The notes under the pieces: generated by a model | Databases searched by the model: none | Told to the model about the DNA's origin: nothing | Seen by the model: only the letters and a program-made list of their open reading frames with translations | Shown here: positions 43,732 through 56,900 of the stretch, piece by piece | Layout of the letters: each line of letters begins with the position of its first letter | Numbering within the stretch: the stretch's first letter is position 1 | Made by a program: the position numbers and the translations under genes | Origin: Cliona cf. orientalis | Lineage: Eukaryota > Porifera > Demospongiae > Clionaida > Clionaidae | DNA: 64,000 nucleotides | Assembly: GCA_963930775.1 (NCBI GenBank) | Contig: OZ005693.1 | Span: forward strand, 9,918,006-9,982,005 | Direction: 5' to 3'

Positions 43732-44919
43732 CCCAAGAAAATTTATATCGCCTTGAAATTGATATGCAGTTGGACAAAGAAGTGTACGTATAAGTGGGAA
43801 GCTCAAGATGCAGAAACTCTTATAAAATATTACGTATCTTTTACTTCATGAATATATTTCAGCAATACAGTAAACTCGAGCATATCTGCTATAATACGCA
43901 GTAATTCAGCTTCAATGTAGTTATTATCTGATGACATCAGAACTTCAGCAATAATACCACCAAGAAAGTTTTCAATCAGTGGTACAAGTCTGGAATATGT
44001 TGATTCTACTTCAAAATGTGTGGTCATTATTAAATCTGATGCTGCTCATAGTTTTCCTGAATGCGTAGGCCATTAATTTTATTGAGAGCTGATACAATAG
44101 TTGAGCTATCTAATGACAGAAAGTTAACACCACTTATATCCTTGTAGTATATGGCTAATCTTGATTGCTTCTAATTTCAAGAGCTGAGAGAGAGAGAAAA
44201 TTGAACAAGTACAAGACTTAGTATTATAGTCTCACAAAGAGGACCTACTGTGGATTGTCCACCCATCCCTAGTTTTGCCTCTAGTTCCCGCTAAGGTCTA
44301 GAACTTAATAATATTCAAATGAGCGCCCACATACTATACTGCTATCATAAAATAGCCACTGTGTAGAGGGGGCTATCAGAACAAGTATAAATTATATACC
44401 GTATAGCCGGAAAATTTGGCTGGAATTAAATTTGGTGGATTGGCCTTAATCAGCAAAAATAAAAAAATATTGGCAGTTTGGCGGATGGTCAAGTTCGACC
44501 TAGCCATGCCTTGAATCTGCCGGCATGCACATGCGTGCTTGAGATTGTTGAGGGGAGTGGCTTGCTGGATCATCGAGGATCAAGCAAATTGTATGGAGCG
44601 CTGCATGCGTACAGAGCTACCATAGTATTTGGACTCCAACCATTGGTGAGAGATTGTCCTGCACTAAAAGGGAAATAAAAAACGAGCCTTGAAGATTTCC
44701 CTATTCACTCGAGCACATGGAGGTCATGTCCAGGTCAACTGGCTCAAGCTGTGCGCTCCAATGTTACAGTACGTGTATACGGAGCATGCGCAGTTTGAAT
44801 ATGTGTCCGAGGTCAATAATGGCGGCATACAGTAGGTGCAATGAATACTTCTCATGAGGGACAAGGGATGTAATCTACATTTTTCATATTATATCCCCAG
44901 TAGTAATTTACTTTTCTGT

Positions 44920-44956
44920 GGTTATGAGGTAATTATGGTGTAATTACCTCATAACC
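44920..44956. repeat. Perfect palindrome, 16-bp stem and 5-bp loop
   Basis: GGTTATGAGGTAATTA, then TGGTG, then TAATTACCTCATAACC. The hairpin has no run of T after it. It could be the end of a mobile element or a cruciform-prone site. Confidence 0.85.
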
Positions 44957-45051
44957 AAAGTGGAGGGCTATAATAATATTATTGCAATAATAATATTATA
45001 GTATGATCAATGTACGTACATGTGTACTAGCTTAGGGGGCTTGTCCAAAGT

Positions 45052-45438
45052 CCTTGTGGAAAAATTAACGCCATTATGACATTAATTTTTTACCCCCCCC
45101 CCCCCTTAATGTCACAGCATTTCAGCATAGATTCAACACTGAAACTCTGATTCTGCTCCATTTAGCCTACACATTCGGTATTCACTTGTATTCTACAGTG
45201 CTAGCTATGTCTTCATGGATTCATTGCATACCTGTGCTTCTTAGGCAATTTCTTTCTTGCCTGTAGCTAGCTACTTGCACACTAAGTAGTGCTTGACACG
45301 ACTGACACTAAAATGCAAATTTGACACTGCTGGAGGCATGTCTAGACTTGTTCAACCACAGGAATGCATAATCACAACTACTCATAGATCATGGACCCTC
45401 CCCCCTAACGTCATAATGACGTTAATTTTTCCACAAGG
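45052..45438. mobile_element. Inverted repeat pair (possible MITE)
   Basis: CCTTGTGGAAAAATTAACG at 45052 continues to about 45083 and is inverted at ~45407-45438 (CGTTAATTTTTCCACAAGG), about 30 of 32 bases matching. The intervening 320 bp include a poly-C tract and no convincing ORF. The flanks show no clear target duplication. Confidence 0.55.
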
Positions 45439-46127
45439 ATCGATTATGGGTGTCTATTTGACTTTGCCCCCGCCCGACCCCCCCCCCCCCCCCCCAACTC
45501 AGCTGCCTCTGATTATTATTATCACACTTACCGATGACCGCAGTTACTGAGAAGGACGCTGAAAAGGAGGAGAGTGGACTAGGTGAAACTCTCCTGGAAG
45601 AACCATGGAGGTGAAGCTCTCGAGATCTCGTGGACCATGGACCATGGAAGACCAGGACGACGCGACGTGACACAGACGTCGACGCGCGCATGCGCACAGT
45701 CTCCAGGTATCACGTGGTCCCTATTCGTGTTTGAGACGGCGCTATTTCAGATCGCGTGTATCAACATATTATCAGGGATATTGTACCCTGTAATAGTATT
45801 CCAAGGGCGAAGTCCGAGGAATTTTATTATACCACCCAAAGGGAAACCCATAGTATATATAGCTGATTACTATGATGCCACAAACCAGACACTAGGGAGT
45901 ATTTTCCATACCTTACCATGCAGCTAAGGTGTATTTTTATACACCCTAGGGTGTGTGAGACTTCTAGAGTACATGTGGTTTGTACTAACTATTTTTCCTT
46001 TGAAGTGTGACTTCATCACAATAATACAGAGCAAGATAATATATACTCCAGTATTGGGTGGCAAATTTAATATACTATGTGAGCTACATTACTTCTCAAT
46101 AATAATATTATTATTATTGATCGAATT

Positions 46128-46450
46128 ATGATGCATGTGCACATTCCACAACGTCGTGTACATACTATGCAATGGTTCTGACGTGTACAATTGTTTTGAT
46201 GAATGATCTTGGTCTTGTTTAGCCTCGTCCCCAGGCCCTTTGGGGACGAGGCTAGGTCTTGTTAGATGCACAATTTGCTGGAGATTCTGATTTTCACAAT
46301 TAGAAATTTCACAAAATTACCTATTTTGAGATATTTGGGTATTTGTAACGTATTACATATTATGGCATATCCGGGCCATCCCTACTTATAGAGTCTACCG
46401 ACTCTATGATGATGCATGTGCACATTCCACAACATCATGTACGTACTATG
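46128..46450. repeat. Direct repeat pair flanking a hairpin
   Basis: A ~43-bp unit starting ATGATGCATGTGCACATTCC is present at 46128-46170 and 46408-46450, 280 bp apart. Between them is a perfect hairpin AGCCTCGTCCCC / GGGGACGAGGCT (46221-46253). A similar AGCCTCGT-CCCAGGCT motif occurs at ~36170, so this is probably a dispersed repeat. Confidence 0.65.
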
Positions 46451-46497
46451 GAATTATTGGTATTGAAAAGTTGGGGGTGTGATAAGCAGTAAGCAGT

Positions 46498-47766
46498 ATG
46501 TATAGTACTAATAATTTAGAGAACACGATGGCGCTTCAAGCCCAACAACATGTCTTTGGCTATCAAAGCTTCCACATCAACAAGAGCCAACCCCTCGGCC
46601 ATGGCTCCTATGGAGCTGTCTACAAGGCCAAGTGTGTCCAGCTGCCCTGTGCTGCTAAAATCCTCCACCCAACAATCCTAGACCCCGCAGACCTAGGAGC
46701 AGGCAAGATCATGGAGAGATTTCAACAGGAATGTGCATTTTTGGAAAGTATCAGACATCCAAACATTGTGCAGTACCTCGGCATGACTAGTGATCCTGAG
46801 TCCAGACTACCAGTGCTGCTGATGGAACTGCTTGATGAGAGTTTGACAAAGATGCTTGAATGCTCACAACAGTCACTAGCCTACTGTGTTCAAGTGGATA
46901 TCTGCCATGATATTGCTTTGGCAGTCACCTACCTCCACTCCAATGACATCATCCACCGAGACCTCTCCAGCAACAATGTGCTGATGATTGCTGGGAGAAG
47001 AGCTAAAGTGACCGACTTTGGCATGTCCAAGCTAGCTGGTGCAGCTCCAAGCATGACCCCCCTCACCATGTGCCCAGGAACACTAGCCTACATGCCTCCA
47101 GAAGCACTGAGGGAGCCACCAAAGTACACAAAGAAGCTGGACTGCTTCTCTGAGGGTGTGATCATGATACAAGTGTGCACCCGACTGTGGCCTGAGCCTG
47201 GACCTCGAAATCAACTCATTCCTGACTCTAGATCTCCAACTGGAACGATCGATATGCCTGTACTCGAAACTGAAAGAAGAAAAAATCATATCAGCATGAT
47301 AAATCCTACCCATATGTTGCTACCGATTGCAGTGGACTGCCTCCATTACCAGGAGAATGATCGACCCTCTGGTGAAGAGCTGTGCCAGAGGCTGGCTGGT
47401 CTCAAGGAGTCTAGGGAGTACAGAGAGAGTATACAGCAGCAGCAGGATGAGATTCTAGCAAAAGATAATCAAATCACAACACAAATGAAACATCTTCAAG
47501 AAAAGGATAGACTACTAGAACATAGAGCAATTGAGAATGCCTCACTGACTCAACAGATTCAAGATAAGAATTTTCAACTTGAACAACAAAATATACAGCA
47601 TCAAGAAGAAATTTCATCACAAGAGAGACAACTTCGAGAAGAGATTTTATCAAGAGAAAGAGATATTCAACAATTAAACCAACAGCTGAGAGAACAAGAG
47701 CAAGTGACGGCAGAGATCCAGCAGACTAACCACTCTCTACAGAGACAGGTGGAACAACTGCAATAA
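46498..47766 (+). CDS. Kinase / coiled-coil part of kinase-kelch copy 2 (nonsense-truncated)
   Basis: The intronless ORF is 422 codons from ATG 46498. The ATG at 46528 aligns better with copy 1 and is the likelier start. The kinase domain carries GHGSYGAV, CAAKIL, HRDLSSNN, DFG and PPE, as in copy 1. From the glycine loop to the WPEPGPR segment the two proteins differ at few positions. The next ~50 residues diverge strongly, then identity returns at EELCQRLAGLKESREY. A Gln-rich coiled coil follows. The ORF stops at TAA 47764-47766, where copy 1 has CAA. The same frame is open again from 47767 to 48804. Confidence 0.85.
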   Translation: MYSTNNLENTMALQAQQHVFGYQSFHINKSQPLGHGSYGAVYKAKCVQLPCAAKILHPTILDPADLGAGKIMERFQQECAFLESIRHPNIVQYLGMTSDPESRLPVLLMELLDESLTKMLECSQQSLAYCVQVDICHDIALAVTYLHSNDIIHRDLSSNNVLMIAGRRAKVTDFGMSKLAGAAPSMTPLTMCPGTLAYMPPEALREPPKYTKKLDCFSEGVIMIQVCTRLWPEPGPRNQLIPDSRSPTGTIDMPVLETERRKNHISMINPTHMLLPIAVDCLHYQENDRPSGEELCQRLAGLKESREYRESIQQQQDEILAKDNQITTQMKHLQEKDRLLEHRAIENASLTQQIQDKNFQLEQQNIQHQEEISSQERQLREEILSRERDIQQLNQQLREQEQVTAEIQQTNHSLQRQVEQLQ

Positions 47767-48804
47767 CAGCTGAGTCAGCAAAGTCTAAAGCCACCACAGC
47801 CACGTACACTTTCTCTTCCTCAAGCTCAGGTCAGGGGAAAACAACTCCAGGAGAGAGAGTCAAGGAAACAATTACCGGTACAACCATCTCTCCAAGTAGA
47901 CCACACGCCACACCCACATAGAGACAGGGAGGAGATGACATTGAACTGGAGAGATTGTGGCAAGGCACCATTAAAGATTAGCAGAGGATCTGCTGTGATG
48001 GATGGGGGTACGGCATACTTTTTTGATAGGTATGGTTATATATGTTCCTATAGTTCATGCAGCAAGAAATGGAGAGAGCTTCCTAAATGTCCCCATAAAT
48101 TCTCCAGTTTAGCTGTTGTTAATAGTCAACTCACAGCTATTGGTGGATTCATGCCTGGCATGGATATTACAAACAAATGGCTCAGTCTGCAAGAAGAATG
48201 GATAGAGATCGTCCCACCCATGCCAACAGAGCGATCTTCGGTAGTTGCAGTGACAACAAAAGAGCACCTCATAGTGGCTGGTGGGTACAAAAGTGGAGTA
48301 GGAATCCTTACTACAGTAGAAGTGATGGACACAAGAATTCTAGTCTGGTCAAAAGTGGCCTGCCTCCCACATCCATGTCTCAGTGCATCAGGGACCATCT
48401 GTGGAGATCAACTCTACATGCTGGGAGGATTAGATGACAAAGAAAAGACTAAGCTAGTGCTGACCTGCTCACTGACAGAACTACTACGATCATCATCATC
48501 ATCATCATCAACATCAATGATATTATGGAACAGAGTTGCTGATGCCCCGGCTTACCACTCCACCTGTGCAGCTGTCAATGGAGAGCTAGTGGCAGTTGGT
48601 GGATGTGATAAAGATGGCACACCTTCATCTACCGTTCACAAGTACAACCCAAAAACTAACTCCTGGGATCTCATCAGCAACATGCCAACTGCTAGATGGT
48701 ACAGTCTTGTTGCATTCCTCCCAACCAATGAGATGATGGTTGTTGGTGGTCAAGTTGGATGGACCCATTATTGTACTCAAGTTGAAATTGCTAGTTTAAA
48801 TTAG
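47767..48804 (+). pseudogene. Kelch part of kinase-kelch copy 2, downstream of the stop
   Basis: The frame of the kinase continues for 345 codons after the stop with no further break. It encodes the end of the coiled coil and a complete set of kelch blades: TLNWRDCGKAP, AIGGFM, VAGGYK, YMLGGLDD, VAVGGCDKDG and MMVVGGQ, ending ASLN at TAA 48802-48804. The first ATG is at 47935, so a 289-residue kelch protein could be made separately. A short poly-Ser run (TCATCATCA...) sits at the same place as the duplication in copy 1. Confidence 0.8.
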
Positions 48805-49116
48805 CAGAATTAAAATTATTGTAGCTGTTCTGTCATTACTACATAATCATGGTATACATAGTTATCAAGAGTATAATATTATAATATGTTATGGAAGGAA
48901 TAAGGTGAGCGAAATAATAATTATTACAGGAATCACAAATATTTCATGGAAAAGGAAGTTAGAAATTATGTTAAGTAGCATTATTAATGCATATGCCCGT
49001 AAATCACAGCCATTGGTTTAAGGTTGATTCAGAAGAGATTGAATGCCAAAATCAGGTATTTAAGTCCACAGAATCATCAGCAGATCAACGTAATAGCTAG
49101 TGTATTACAGTACCTG

Positions 49117-49871
49117 TTACAAATAGTAGATGGTGATGTTTATTTCAACATCCTTGAATACGCTTTTAATCATGGCAGTGACACGTCGCCAGTCCAACTG
49201 ATCCAGACCACTCCCAATACGAGGCATACACAGCTCTTTAACTCCACTGGACACACAGTGCGATTTCATTGCCTCAAGAGATGAACGTAATGAATCGTAC
49301 GTGGGCTTGTGAAAGAATCGCTTCTTAGTTACCTAAAATTTAATGATGCAGTATATGTTGTTTTCTCTGCAGGCTATCTCTCTCCCTCCCTGTCTCCCTC
49401 CTGCCTCCAACCCCCCCCCTCTCACCCTATCCCTCTTTTTATCTCTCCCACCACCTCTCTCTCATCCTTTCTGCACACATATATATATACGCATTAAATT
49501 TTCATATACACACACAACTACCTACACACTGTCACATACCAAGTAATAGACGTAACGGTCTTTTCGTTTTAGTACAGCAACACCTCCCGGTTTTATACCT
49601 GTAGCAAAAAGGTGACCAGTATAAATTAACAAGGAAATTCACATAGGGTATATAGCTGTACCTTGAGCTTTCAGTTCACCAACTCCTCCAAACTCCTTCT
49701 TGAAAAGAACTGCCACACCTTTACCCATTGCCATATCCTCACTCACACAGTGGGCCAGGGAGGAAGTAGGGGGGCAGGAAAATAGATCCCCCTTGACTTC
49801 TGAAAATTTCAGCAGGCCAGGGGGGAGCTTAGCACTAGCTGTGCCAGAAGCTGAATAGGACTCTTCATCAT
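49117..49871 (-). CDS. OARD1: ADP-ribose glycohydrolase OARD1/TARG1-like macrodomain protein
   Basis: Three exons: 49871-49662, 49598-49540, 49332-49117; a short 5' exon with the start codon is missing. The macrodomain shows [34 protein letters not shown], then [41 protein letters not shown] and ITIYYL at the end. It matches TARG1 throughout. The Lys in the T-K-K motif and the Asp in GSGLD align with the two residues reported as catalytic in TARG1, which removes ADP-ribose from glutamate/aspartate and deacetylates O-acetyl-ADP-ribose. Exon 1 needs a donor in phase 1; a mini-exon AAAATGC|GTATTA near 50221 fits but is unproven. It converges on kinase-kelch copy 2. Confidence 0.9.
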
Positions 49872-50953
49872 CTGTGTGCAAACGTGTGTGTGGGTGGGGC
49901 AAGAATAATAATTGTTGTAGAGAGCTGTTAGACTCTTTTAATATTCAGACACCCAAAGGTACCACTACAATGCACTATTCAGAAATTGTTTGAAAGAGTG
50001 TTTGTAGACAGATATAGATAAAGAGAGTATATAGACGCGGATCTGTTATATGTACACAACATTGTAGTTGTGCTGTCAACCGTATGTAGCTATGCATCAC
50101 GTTTGCTACTGGCCGCAGCTATACCCTGACCATGGGGGAAATGATTGGTCAATCATGTATCCATGAGTACACACGATCATTACACACTCAATTTCTCTTT
50201 CTCTTCTCAAACAATAATACGCATTTTGCTCAAGCACTGAATCTACGTCAATATTATACACTTCACAGGGTACACAAACTGCTTACCTAGAAACGTATAC
50301 ACACTGTGCTGCTGAAAGCAGCATAGACTTATACACAACGGATTACCCATGCTTATGCAGTAGCATCCATTATCATAACATAATACGAGACATTGTGGCT
50401 TATCTTGTGTTTGGTATCCAATCATGCATGCCATGTGCACAATGTAGGAGACAGTTTGACACAAATGGCTGGATAGATCGAGTCCTCAAAACAATGGAGC
50501 GCCGAAAAAAAACAAGCATCTTAGGAATTTTTCATGTCACTTCACGCTGATTGGTTGTACGCCCCATGGAAAGAATAACACAATTTTCACGCCTGAATCA
50601 AGTATCGTGCACACCTGTTATAGTTATTATCCCTAGTTATGGAATCAGCCAACTCCATGATTCTCCTTTTCATTTTTGAAGGAAGTATTGTCCTATGTAT
50701 TATTCTATTATTCTGACTTGTTTTCTGTCATACTCAGTTCAACAAAATTATTGGATTATTACTGTTAAGATCGTGCAATAAATGCATGCCTAAATGCTTA
50801 ATTATACACTCATATGCCCACTTGTTATGATTGATAAACGATCTATGAAAATAAAGTTATTATGTAATTCCTCAGCTCAATTGACTATAAAGTTGAAACT
50901 GTTGCATATTTTTACACCAAGCAGAGCCAAATTTAAGTGCACCAAAAAGCAAG
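49872..50953. other. Divergent spacer between OARD1 and the beta-helix receptor
   Basis: About 1.1 kb without a recognised gene. It should contain the missing OARD1 first exon and the promoters of both genes. The last ~300 bp are AT-rich; no TATA box or repeat stands out. Confidence 0.5.
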
Positions 50954-53900
50954 ATGTGTGTATACAAATACAGCTACTATCTGATTCTATTATTGCTAGC
51001 AGCTGAATCAAGCTTTATACAGTGTGCTGTATATCATATCACGCCAGGTCTTCAATGCTTGGAAGAATCGTGTGTCACTCTATCTCAGTTCGCTGCTAAC
51101 CCAAGTATTCACCATGAGCCCAATATGACGCTGGTCTTATTACCAGGTAATCACAGCCTAAATGTGAGCATTCAAATAGCAAATCTGCATGAGTTTCGAA
51201 TAGAAACGAGAGCAGGATTTGATGCAGATATTCTGTGTACCGAATCAGTAAATCTCTACCTAAATCATATTGATCAAGTGCAAATTAGTGGAGTGAATTT
51301 CATTGGATGCAAAGGCAGTCGATTTGAGTCCGTCAACCAAGTTTCCCTCGAAAATCTTACTTTTACGAGGAGCAGTGGAACAGCTGTGGAACTTACTGGA
51401 GTTGTATCTTCACATATTACCGGAAGTTCCTTCATTTTCAACACAGAAGGCACCTACAGGAGTAACACTGACTTTCTTGAATACTTGAACACTGATGCAC
51501 AAGCAACTATAGGGGGAGCGATGATTATCACCCGCAGCGATATCTATATCGCAGAGTGTCTGTTCAAAGCTAATAGCGCTCAAGTGGGTGGAGCCATATA
51601 CTCGAAACAAAACAGCAATATTACCGTTAGGAGCAGCAATTTTACACAAAATCATGCTGATCATAGTGACATATCCACCCCTGGAGGTGTCATGATCATA
51701 AATAGTGGATGTACCGTGGATATTCACGATAGCAAATTCTGGAATAATACCCACAGTGGAGTGATCGTTTTGCTATCGGCTACAGCGATTGTAAGGCGTA
51801 CCGAGTTCATTGAGAATAGCTGCTTGGACTCTGGTGGAGTGTTTGCTATGTATGAAAGTGCACTGGTTATAGAAAATAGCGCTTTCTACAAAAATACAGC
51901 ACAGCTATTCGGAGGAGCAATACACGCTATACGCTATAGCAGTGTCAATGTATCTCAATCCACATTTGATCAAAATGAAGCTGCTTATGGAGGGGCGATT
52001 AACATAAAATCACAATGCAAAGTCAGACTCAGTAGGAGTGTAATCACCAATAATAGGGGTACCCAAATTGGTGGTGTGATGCTGATAAGAACAGACAGTA
52101 CCCTCACTATTGAGAGTAGTGTGCTTGAAAGCAATTCTGCAACCTACGGAGGAGTGCTGTATGAGATATACAGCAATGTTACCATCAAACACAGCACCTT
52201 TTACAATAACACGTCATCACGAAATGGTGGAGTGATGGCAGGCAGTCTGGCTGAAAGTAGTAGTAATGTCACCATAAGCAACAGTGCCTTTCTTGGCAAT
52301 AGAGCAGGAATGAATGGTGGAGTTGTATTGGTTTCTAACAGTCGCCTCACTATAAGCAACACTAATTTCAGCTTAAACTCAGCAGCTACAAGTGGGGGTG
52401 TTTTATTTGGACAATTAGGCAGCAAAATAACCATCGAACATAGCATAGTTACTCACAATTCTGCACATACAGGGAATTTCTACATCAGTCAAAGCATTAT
52501 AAAGATAAACGCAAGCACATTTGAGAGTAACAATGCTGACTTTTGTGGAGGCTTCTTGTATCTAATTCACAGCAATTTAGAAGCTTTCAACAGTAATTTT
52601 ACTGATAATTCAGCCTTTCAAGATAGTGGAGGTGTCTTCTTTGCATACAGGGCTTCAGTGATTCTACATAGTTGCACCTGTAGCCACAACCAGGCCTCAA
52701 CATATGCAGGGGTAATGGATGCAGTTGAAAATAGCACCATTTCAATCAACGACAGTATATTCACCAATAACATGGCGGGATATGACGGAGGAGCTTTGGC
52801 AATATTTTGGAACAGTACAATCAACATGGATAGTAGTGTGTTTACGAATAACGCAGCTGTGGATAGAGGAGGGGCCATATCCATTGATGAAGCTAGGACC
52901 GCCAACACGATAAAAAACTCTGTGTTCATTAATAACTCTGCTGCAGTCTCAGGAGGTGCCATTTTCAGCTATCAAAGCAATGCAACTGTTTTACAAAGCT
53001 TCTTTGTCGACAACACTGCAAATTATTCTGGTGCTTTCCTTATATTTTCAGTCAGCCATGTACTGATGAACGATAGTATCTTCCTTGACAATGTAGCAGG
53101 AGTGTATGGAGGGGCATTGAAGGTACAAGACTTCAGCAGCTTAACTTCTTACAATAACACGTACTGCGGCAACTTGGTCACAATTGAGCATTCGCGAGGG
53201 GGAGTAATACAGCTAAAAGAGAGGAGTCTATTTATAGCAAGCAACAGTGAATTTATTGGCAACAAAGCTGACAGTGGAGGGGCAATCTCTACACAAAACT
53301 CTACCGCATTTCTGAGCACTTGCATGTTTAGCTTAAATCGAGCAGGTGATGATGGTGGCGTACTGCATGTGATCATTTCCAGTCACGTTGAAATTACGAG
53401 TAGCATATTCACGTCCAATAGTGCACCCTCTTTTGCTTCCATTCGAGAGACTCCCCAGTGTTCTGATTCCAACGACAAGTGTTTCTCGACTGGAGGAGTT
53501 GTACAGATTGCTGCATTATCTTCTCTTGTCATGGACAACTGCACTTTCACTAATAATTCCGCTGAATATGGAGGCGTCATTGTAGACTTCATTGACAGTG
53601 ATATCACTATCCATCAGTGCACCTTCTTCAAAAACGTAGGACTAATTGATGGAGCAATTATTTTTTCAGATGGTTTTCTAGTTGGAAACATCACAAAAAG
53701 TACTTTTCTACACAATAGAGTGAACGGAAATGGTGGAGTGTTCTCACTATATAACAGGATAGAGATGAATATAGACGATTGTACATTTGGAGGAAATTCT
53801 GCATCTGTTGCAGGTGGGGTAATATACGGTCACCGGTCAGAAAAGCTAACCATCAAAAACAGCATGTTTATTGGCAATTTAGCGGGGGAAGTGACACAAT

Positions 53901-56900
53901 CTGGAGTTGATAGTCTCAAACAAAATGTATCTGATTCAGTACTCAGTGAATGTTCTCAGTTATCAGCCCACTACGGAGGTGGAGCAATATTTGTGAACTT
54001 TGTAGTTCTTAACATTTCAAATAGTTCATTCATCAACAATGGTGCAAATCATGGCAGTGTAGTTCGCGCCATATGCAGCTCTACTGTATCCCTCAGGAAC
54101 ACAAACTGTAGCTACAATTGGGCAGTGGACACAGGCGGTGTGATAAATGTCAACAAAGGGAGCAAAATCATAATTGAAGGCAGCATGTTGGATAACAATT
54201 TGGCAAACAAAGGCGGTGGGGTCATTTCTGCCGAACAAGATGTCTCCATCTCTATCAATGAATCCTCATTTGTAAATAACTCAGCGGAAATAGGTGGAAC
54301 AGTGCAGAGCATAAGCAGCAATGTTACCATCAGTCATAGCACATTTCACAGTAATAGGGCAACGACTGGAGTGTTGAATCTGTTTAAGAGCAACTGCATC
54401 ATCACTGGGAGTTATTTCGTTCGCAACAGTGCCATGCAAGTTGGTGGAACAATCATCATCGATCACGGAACACTTTCAGTCCACAATAGTGTGTTTAATA
54501 ATAATACTGCCAATCTAGGAGGGGTAATTTATGCTGTTAATGCCTCAGTATTGATGTGTACCTCTAGCTATAACGACAATCGGGCGATCATTAATGGTGG
54601 AGCAATATACTTGCTTTTTCAAAACGACCTGACAACTCAACAAACTATTTTCAATCGGAACATAGCAGGGAATGATGGAGGAGTTGTCTTCTCACTACTT
54701 CAGAACACAGTTAATATCATTCACGGTCAATTTAGCAGCAATCAAGCACAAAATGATGGAGCTGTATTCTTCATATCATACCAGACTCAGCTAACCCTCC
54801 GTACAGAACGGATGAACCAAGGGAACTGCTCAGTTTTGAGAGATATAGAATGTGGATTGGCCCTGATAATTGAAAACAATAAAGCAGAACGAGGCTCGGT
54901 ATTGTTTTCAAATGATTTCAGCACGATACATCTTAGAGGTCAAGCTCCACTAGAAATCAAAAGAAACAGTGCCACTTTGGGTACTTCGTACTTATACGAG
55001 AGCACCCTCTTCTCAAATGCAACTGTGATCTTTGAAGACAATGTAGAATCGATTCATGCAGAAAAGAGTACAGTCTCATTCTCAGGCAATACCAGTTTTA
55101 TCAACTGTACCTCATCTCTCAAAATTGATCATCTTTCACAAGAGAGAAAAGGAGGGGCAATCAAAAGCATCCAGTCAGACATTACCTTTGATGGCTACAC
55201 AACATTCAAAAGTAACAGAGCAGAGAGTGGTGGAGCAATACATGCCACGGAGAGTAATGTGAACCTAAGTGGTGAAACAGTCATAGTAGAAAATGGAGCG
55301 AAAGAGAATGGAGGAGGAGTATGTCTTATCAGAAGTAAGGCTTATCTTAGAGGAAGGAGCACTTTTATTGGAAATTTCGCTCATTTTGGAGGAGCAATGT
55401 ACCTAGAACAGAGCTCCCTGGACATACTTAATGAATCTGTCGTTAGTAATAATTCTGCCCAAAATGGCGGAGGGTTCTACTCACTAACTGGTACTCTCAA
55501 TCTGAATGGCAATATCACTATTGTTGGCAACACAGCAGAAGAGAACGGGGGAGGGCTCCTGGCAATAAAGTCAATCATTATAGGACAAAGTACTACTCAT
55601 TTTGTTGACAATCAAGCACAGCAAGGAGGTGCCTGCAGCTTGGATGGGAATACGAAATTTTACCACAGGATAAGCAATCAATCGGAGCCACTGTTCATTT
55701 TTACAGCCAACAGAGCAGATATGGGAGGAGCAATCTTCATAGCTGATGAGACGAATGTGGAACTATGTTCCAGCAGCCCGTATGGTGAAAACACATCGAC
55801 GGAGTGCTTTTTCTACACATCTAATCTGGATAATAATGCAACATCCATCCAGAATTTCATATTTTTCTATAATACCGCTGCAGTGTCTGGAGATAACTTA
55901 TTTGGGGGCTTACTGGACAGATGTAATGCTAACATTTCAACTCAATCTCACTATGATCATAGAACATATCCATTATCAGAGGGACTAGCATCCTTCCAAG
56001 CAAAAAGTAGGAACAGCGACTTGGATTCGATTGGCTCTCACCCTGTCAGAGTATGCATCTGTGAAAATGGTGCTCCAAATTGCAGCTACCATCTGCCTCC
56101 CATTGAGATTAAAAGTGGGCAGATCTTCCTGCTAGAACTAGTAGCATTAGACCAAGCCAATCACATGGTGAACGCAACTATTCATAGTTCAGTCGACTCC
56201 CTGGTAGGTGGACTTGGTGATGGACAAGCAGTTCAGAAAATATATGCAGCATGCACTGAACTGATGTACAGCATATACTCTCCTCACAAATCTGAACAAC
56301 TGGACGTTTACGCTGACGGTCCATGCAACAGTGAAGGTATCTCACAGCTAACTGTTGAAGTCAAAATTGTCCCATGCTCATGCCCAATTGGATTCCAAAT
56401 ATTGAGTGATGATACTAACAATTGTGTATGTGGCTGTGATTCAGACCTTGCTGCCTATATCACAGAATGTGAGCACTCAACCGAATCGGTTATCCGAAGA
56501 GGGAACTTTTGGCTGACTTACATCAACACCTCTTCAGCAGTTAGTGGCTATTTGGTGTACCCAAACTGCCCCTTAGACTACTGCCACTTGCCTACCATAT
56601 CCATCAGAGTCAACCTAAACCACCCTTCAGGGTCAGATGCTCAGTGTACCTCAAATAAAGCAGGGCTACTGTGTGGAGCTTGCCAAGAAGGTCTTAGTTT
56701 GTCTCTCGGTAGTTCTCGCTGTATACGGTGCCCTAGTTACTGGCCAGTGCTCATGATTATCATCCTTGTGGTAGCTTTTCTCACTGGAATAGGTATAGTA
56801 ATTGTGTTGCTTGTGTTCAATTTGACAGTTGCTGTTGGTACAATCAATGCTTTAGTCTTTTATGCCAACATTGTTGAAGCATACAAGAGTACCTTCTTTC

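Larger units (their letters stand above)
42327..46497. other. Gene-poor region between IQSEC and kinase-kelch copy 2
   Basis: The region begins with the IQSEC 3' flank, AT-rich with runs of ATAATAATATT. It contains a decayed nuclease-like fragment (43096-43731), the truncated repeat start TACCGTATAGCCGG near 44397, a 16-bp-stem palindrome (44920-44956), a 32-bp inverted repeat pair (45052-45438) and a CpG-rich patch with many ATG/CCATGG (45590-45720). There are also two direct copies of a ~43-bp repeat (46128 and 46408). No intact gene was found. Confidence 0.6.

Noticed and set aside
45422..45720. CpG-rich patch with ATGs on both strands, possible first exon
   Set aside because: The minus-strand ORF ends in a GTAAGT-like donor but no downstream coding exon was found; low-complexity poly-C/poly-G lies next to it.
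50794..51006. Small ORF overlapping the start of the beta-helix receptor
   Set aside because: Different frame, no recognisable domain, overlaps the signal peptide coding region.
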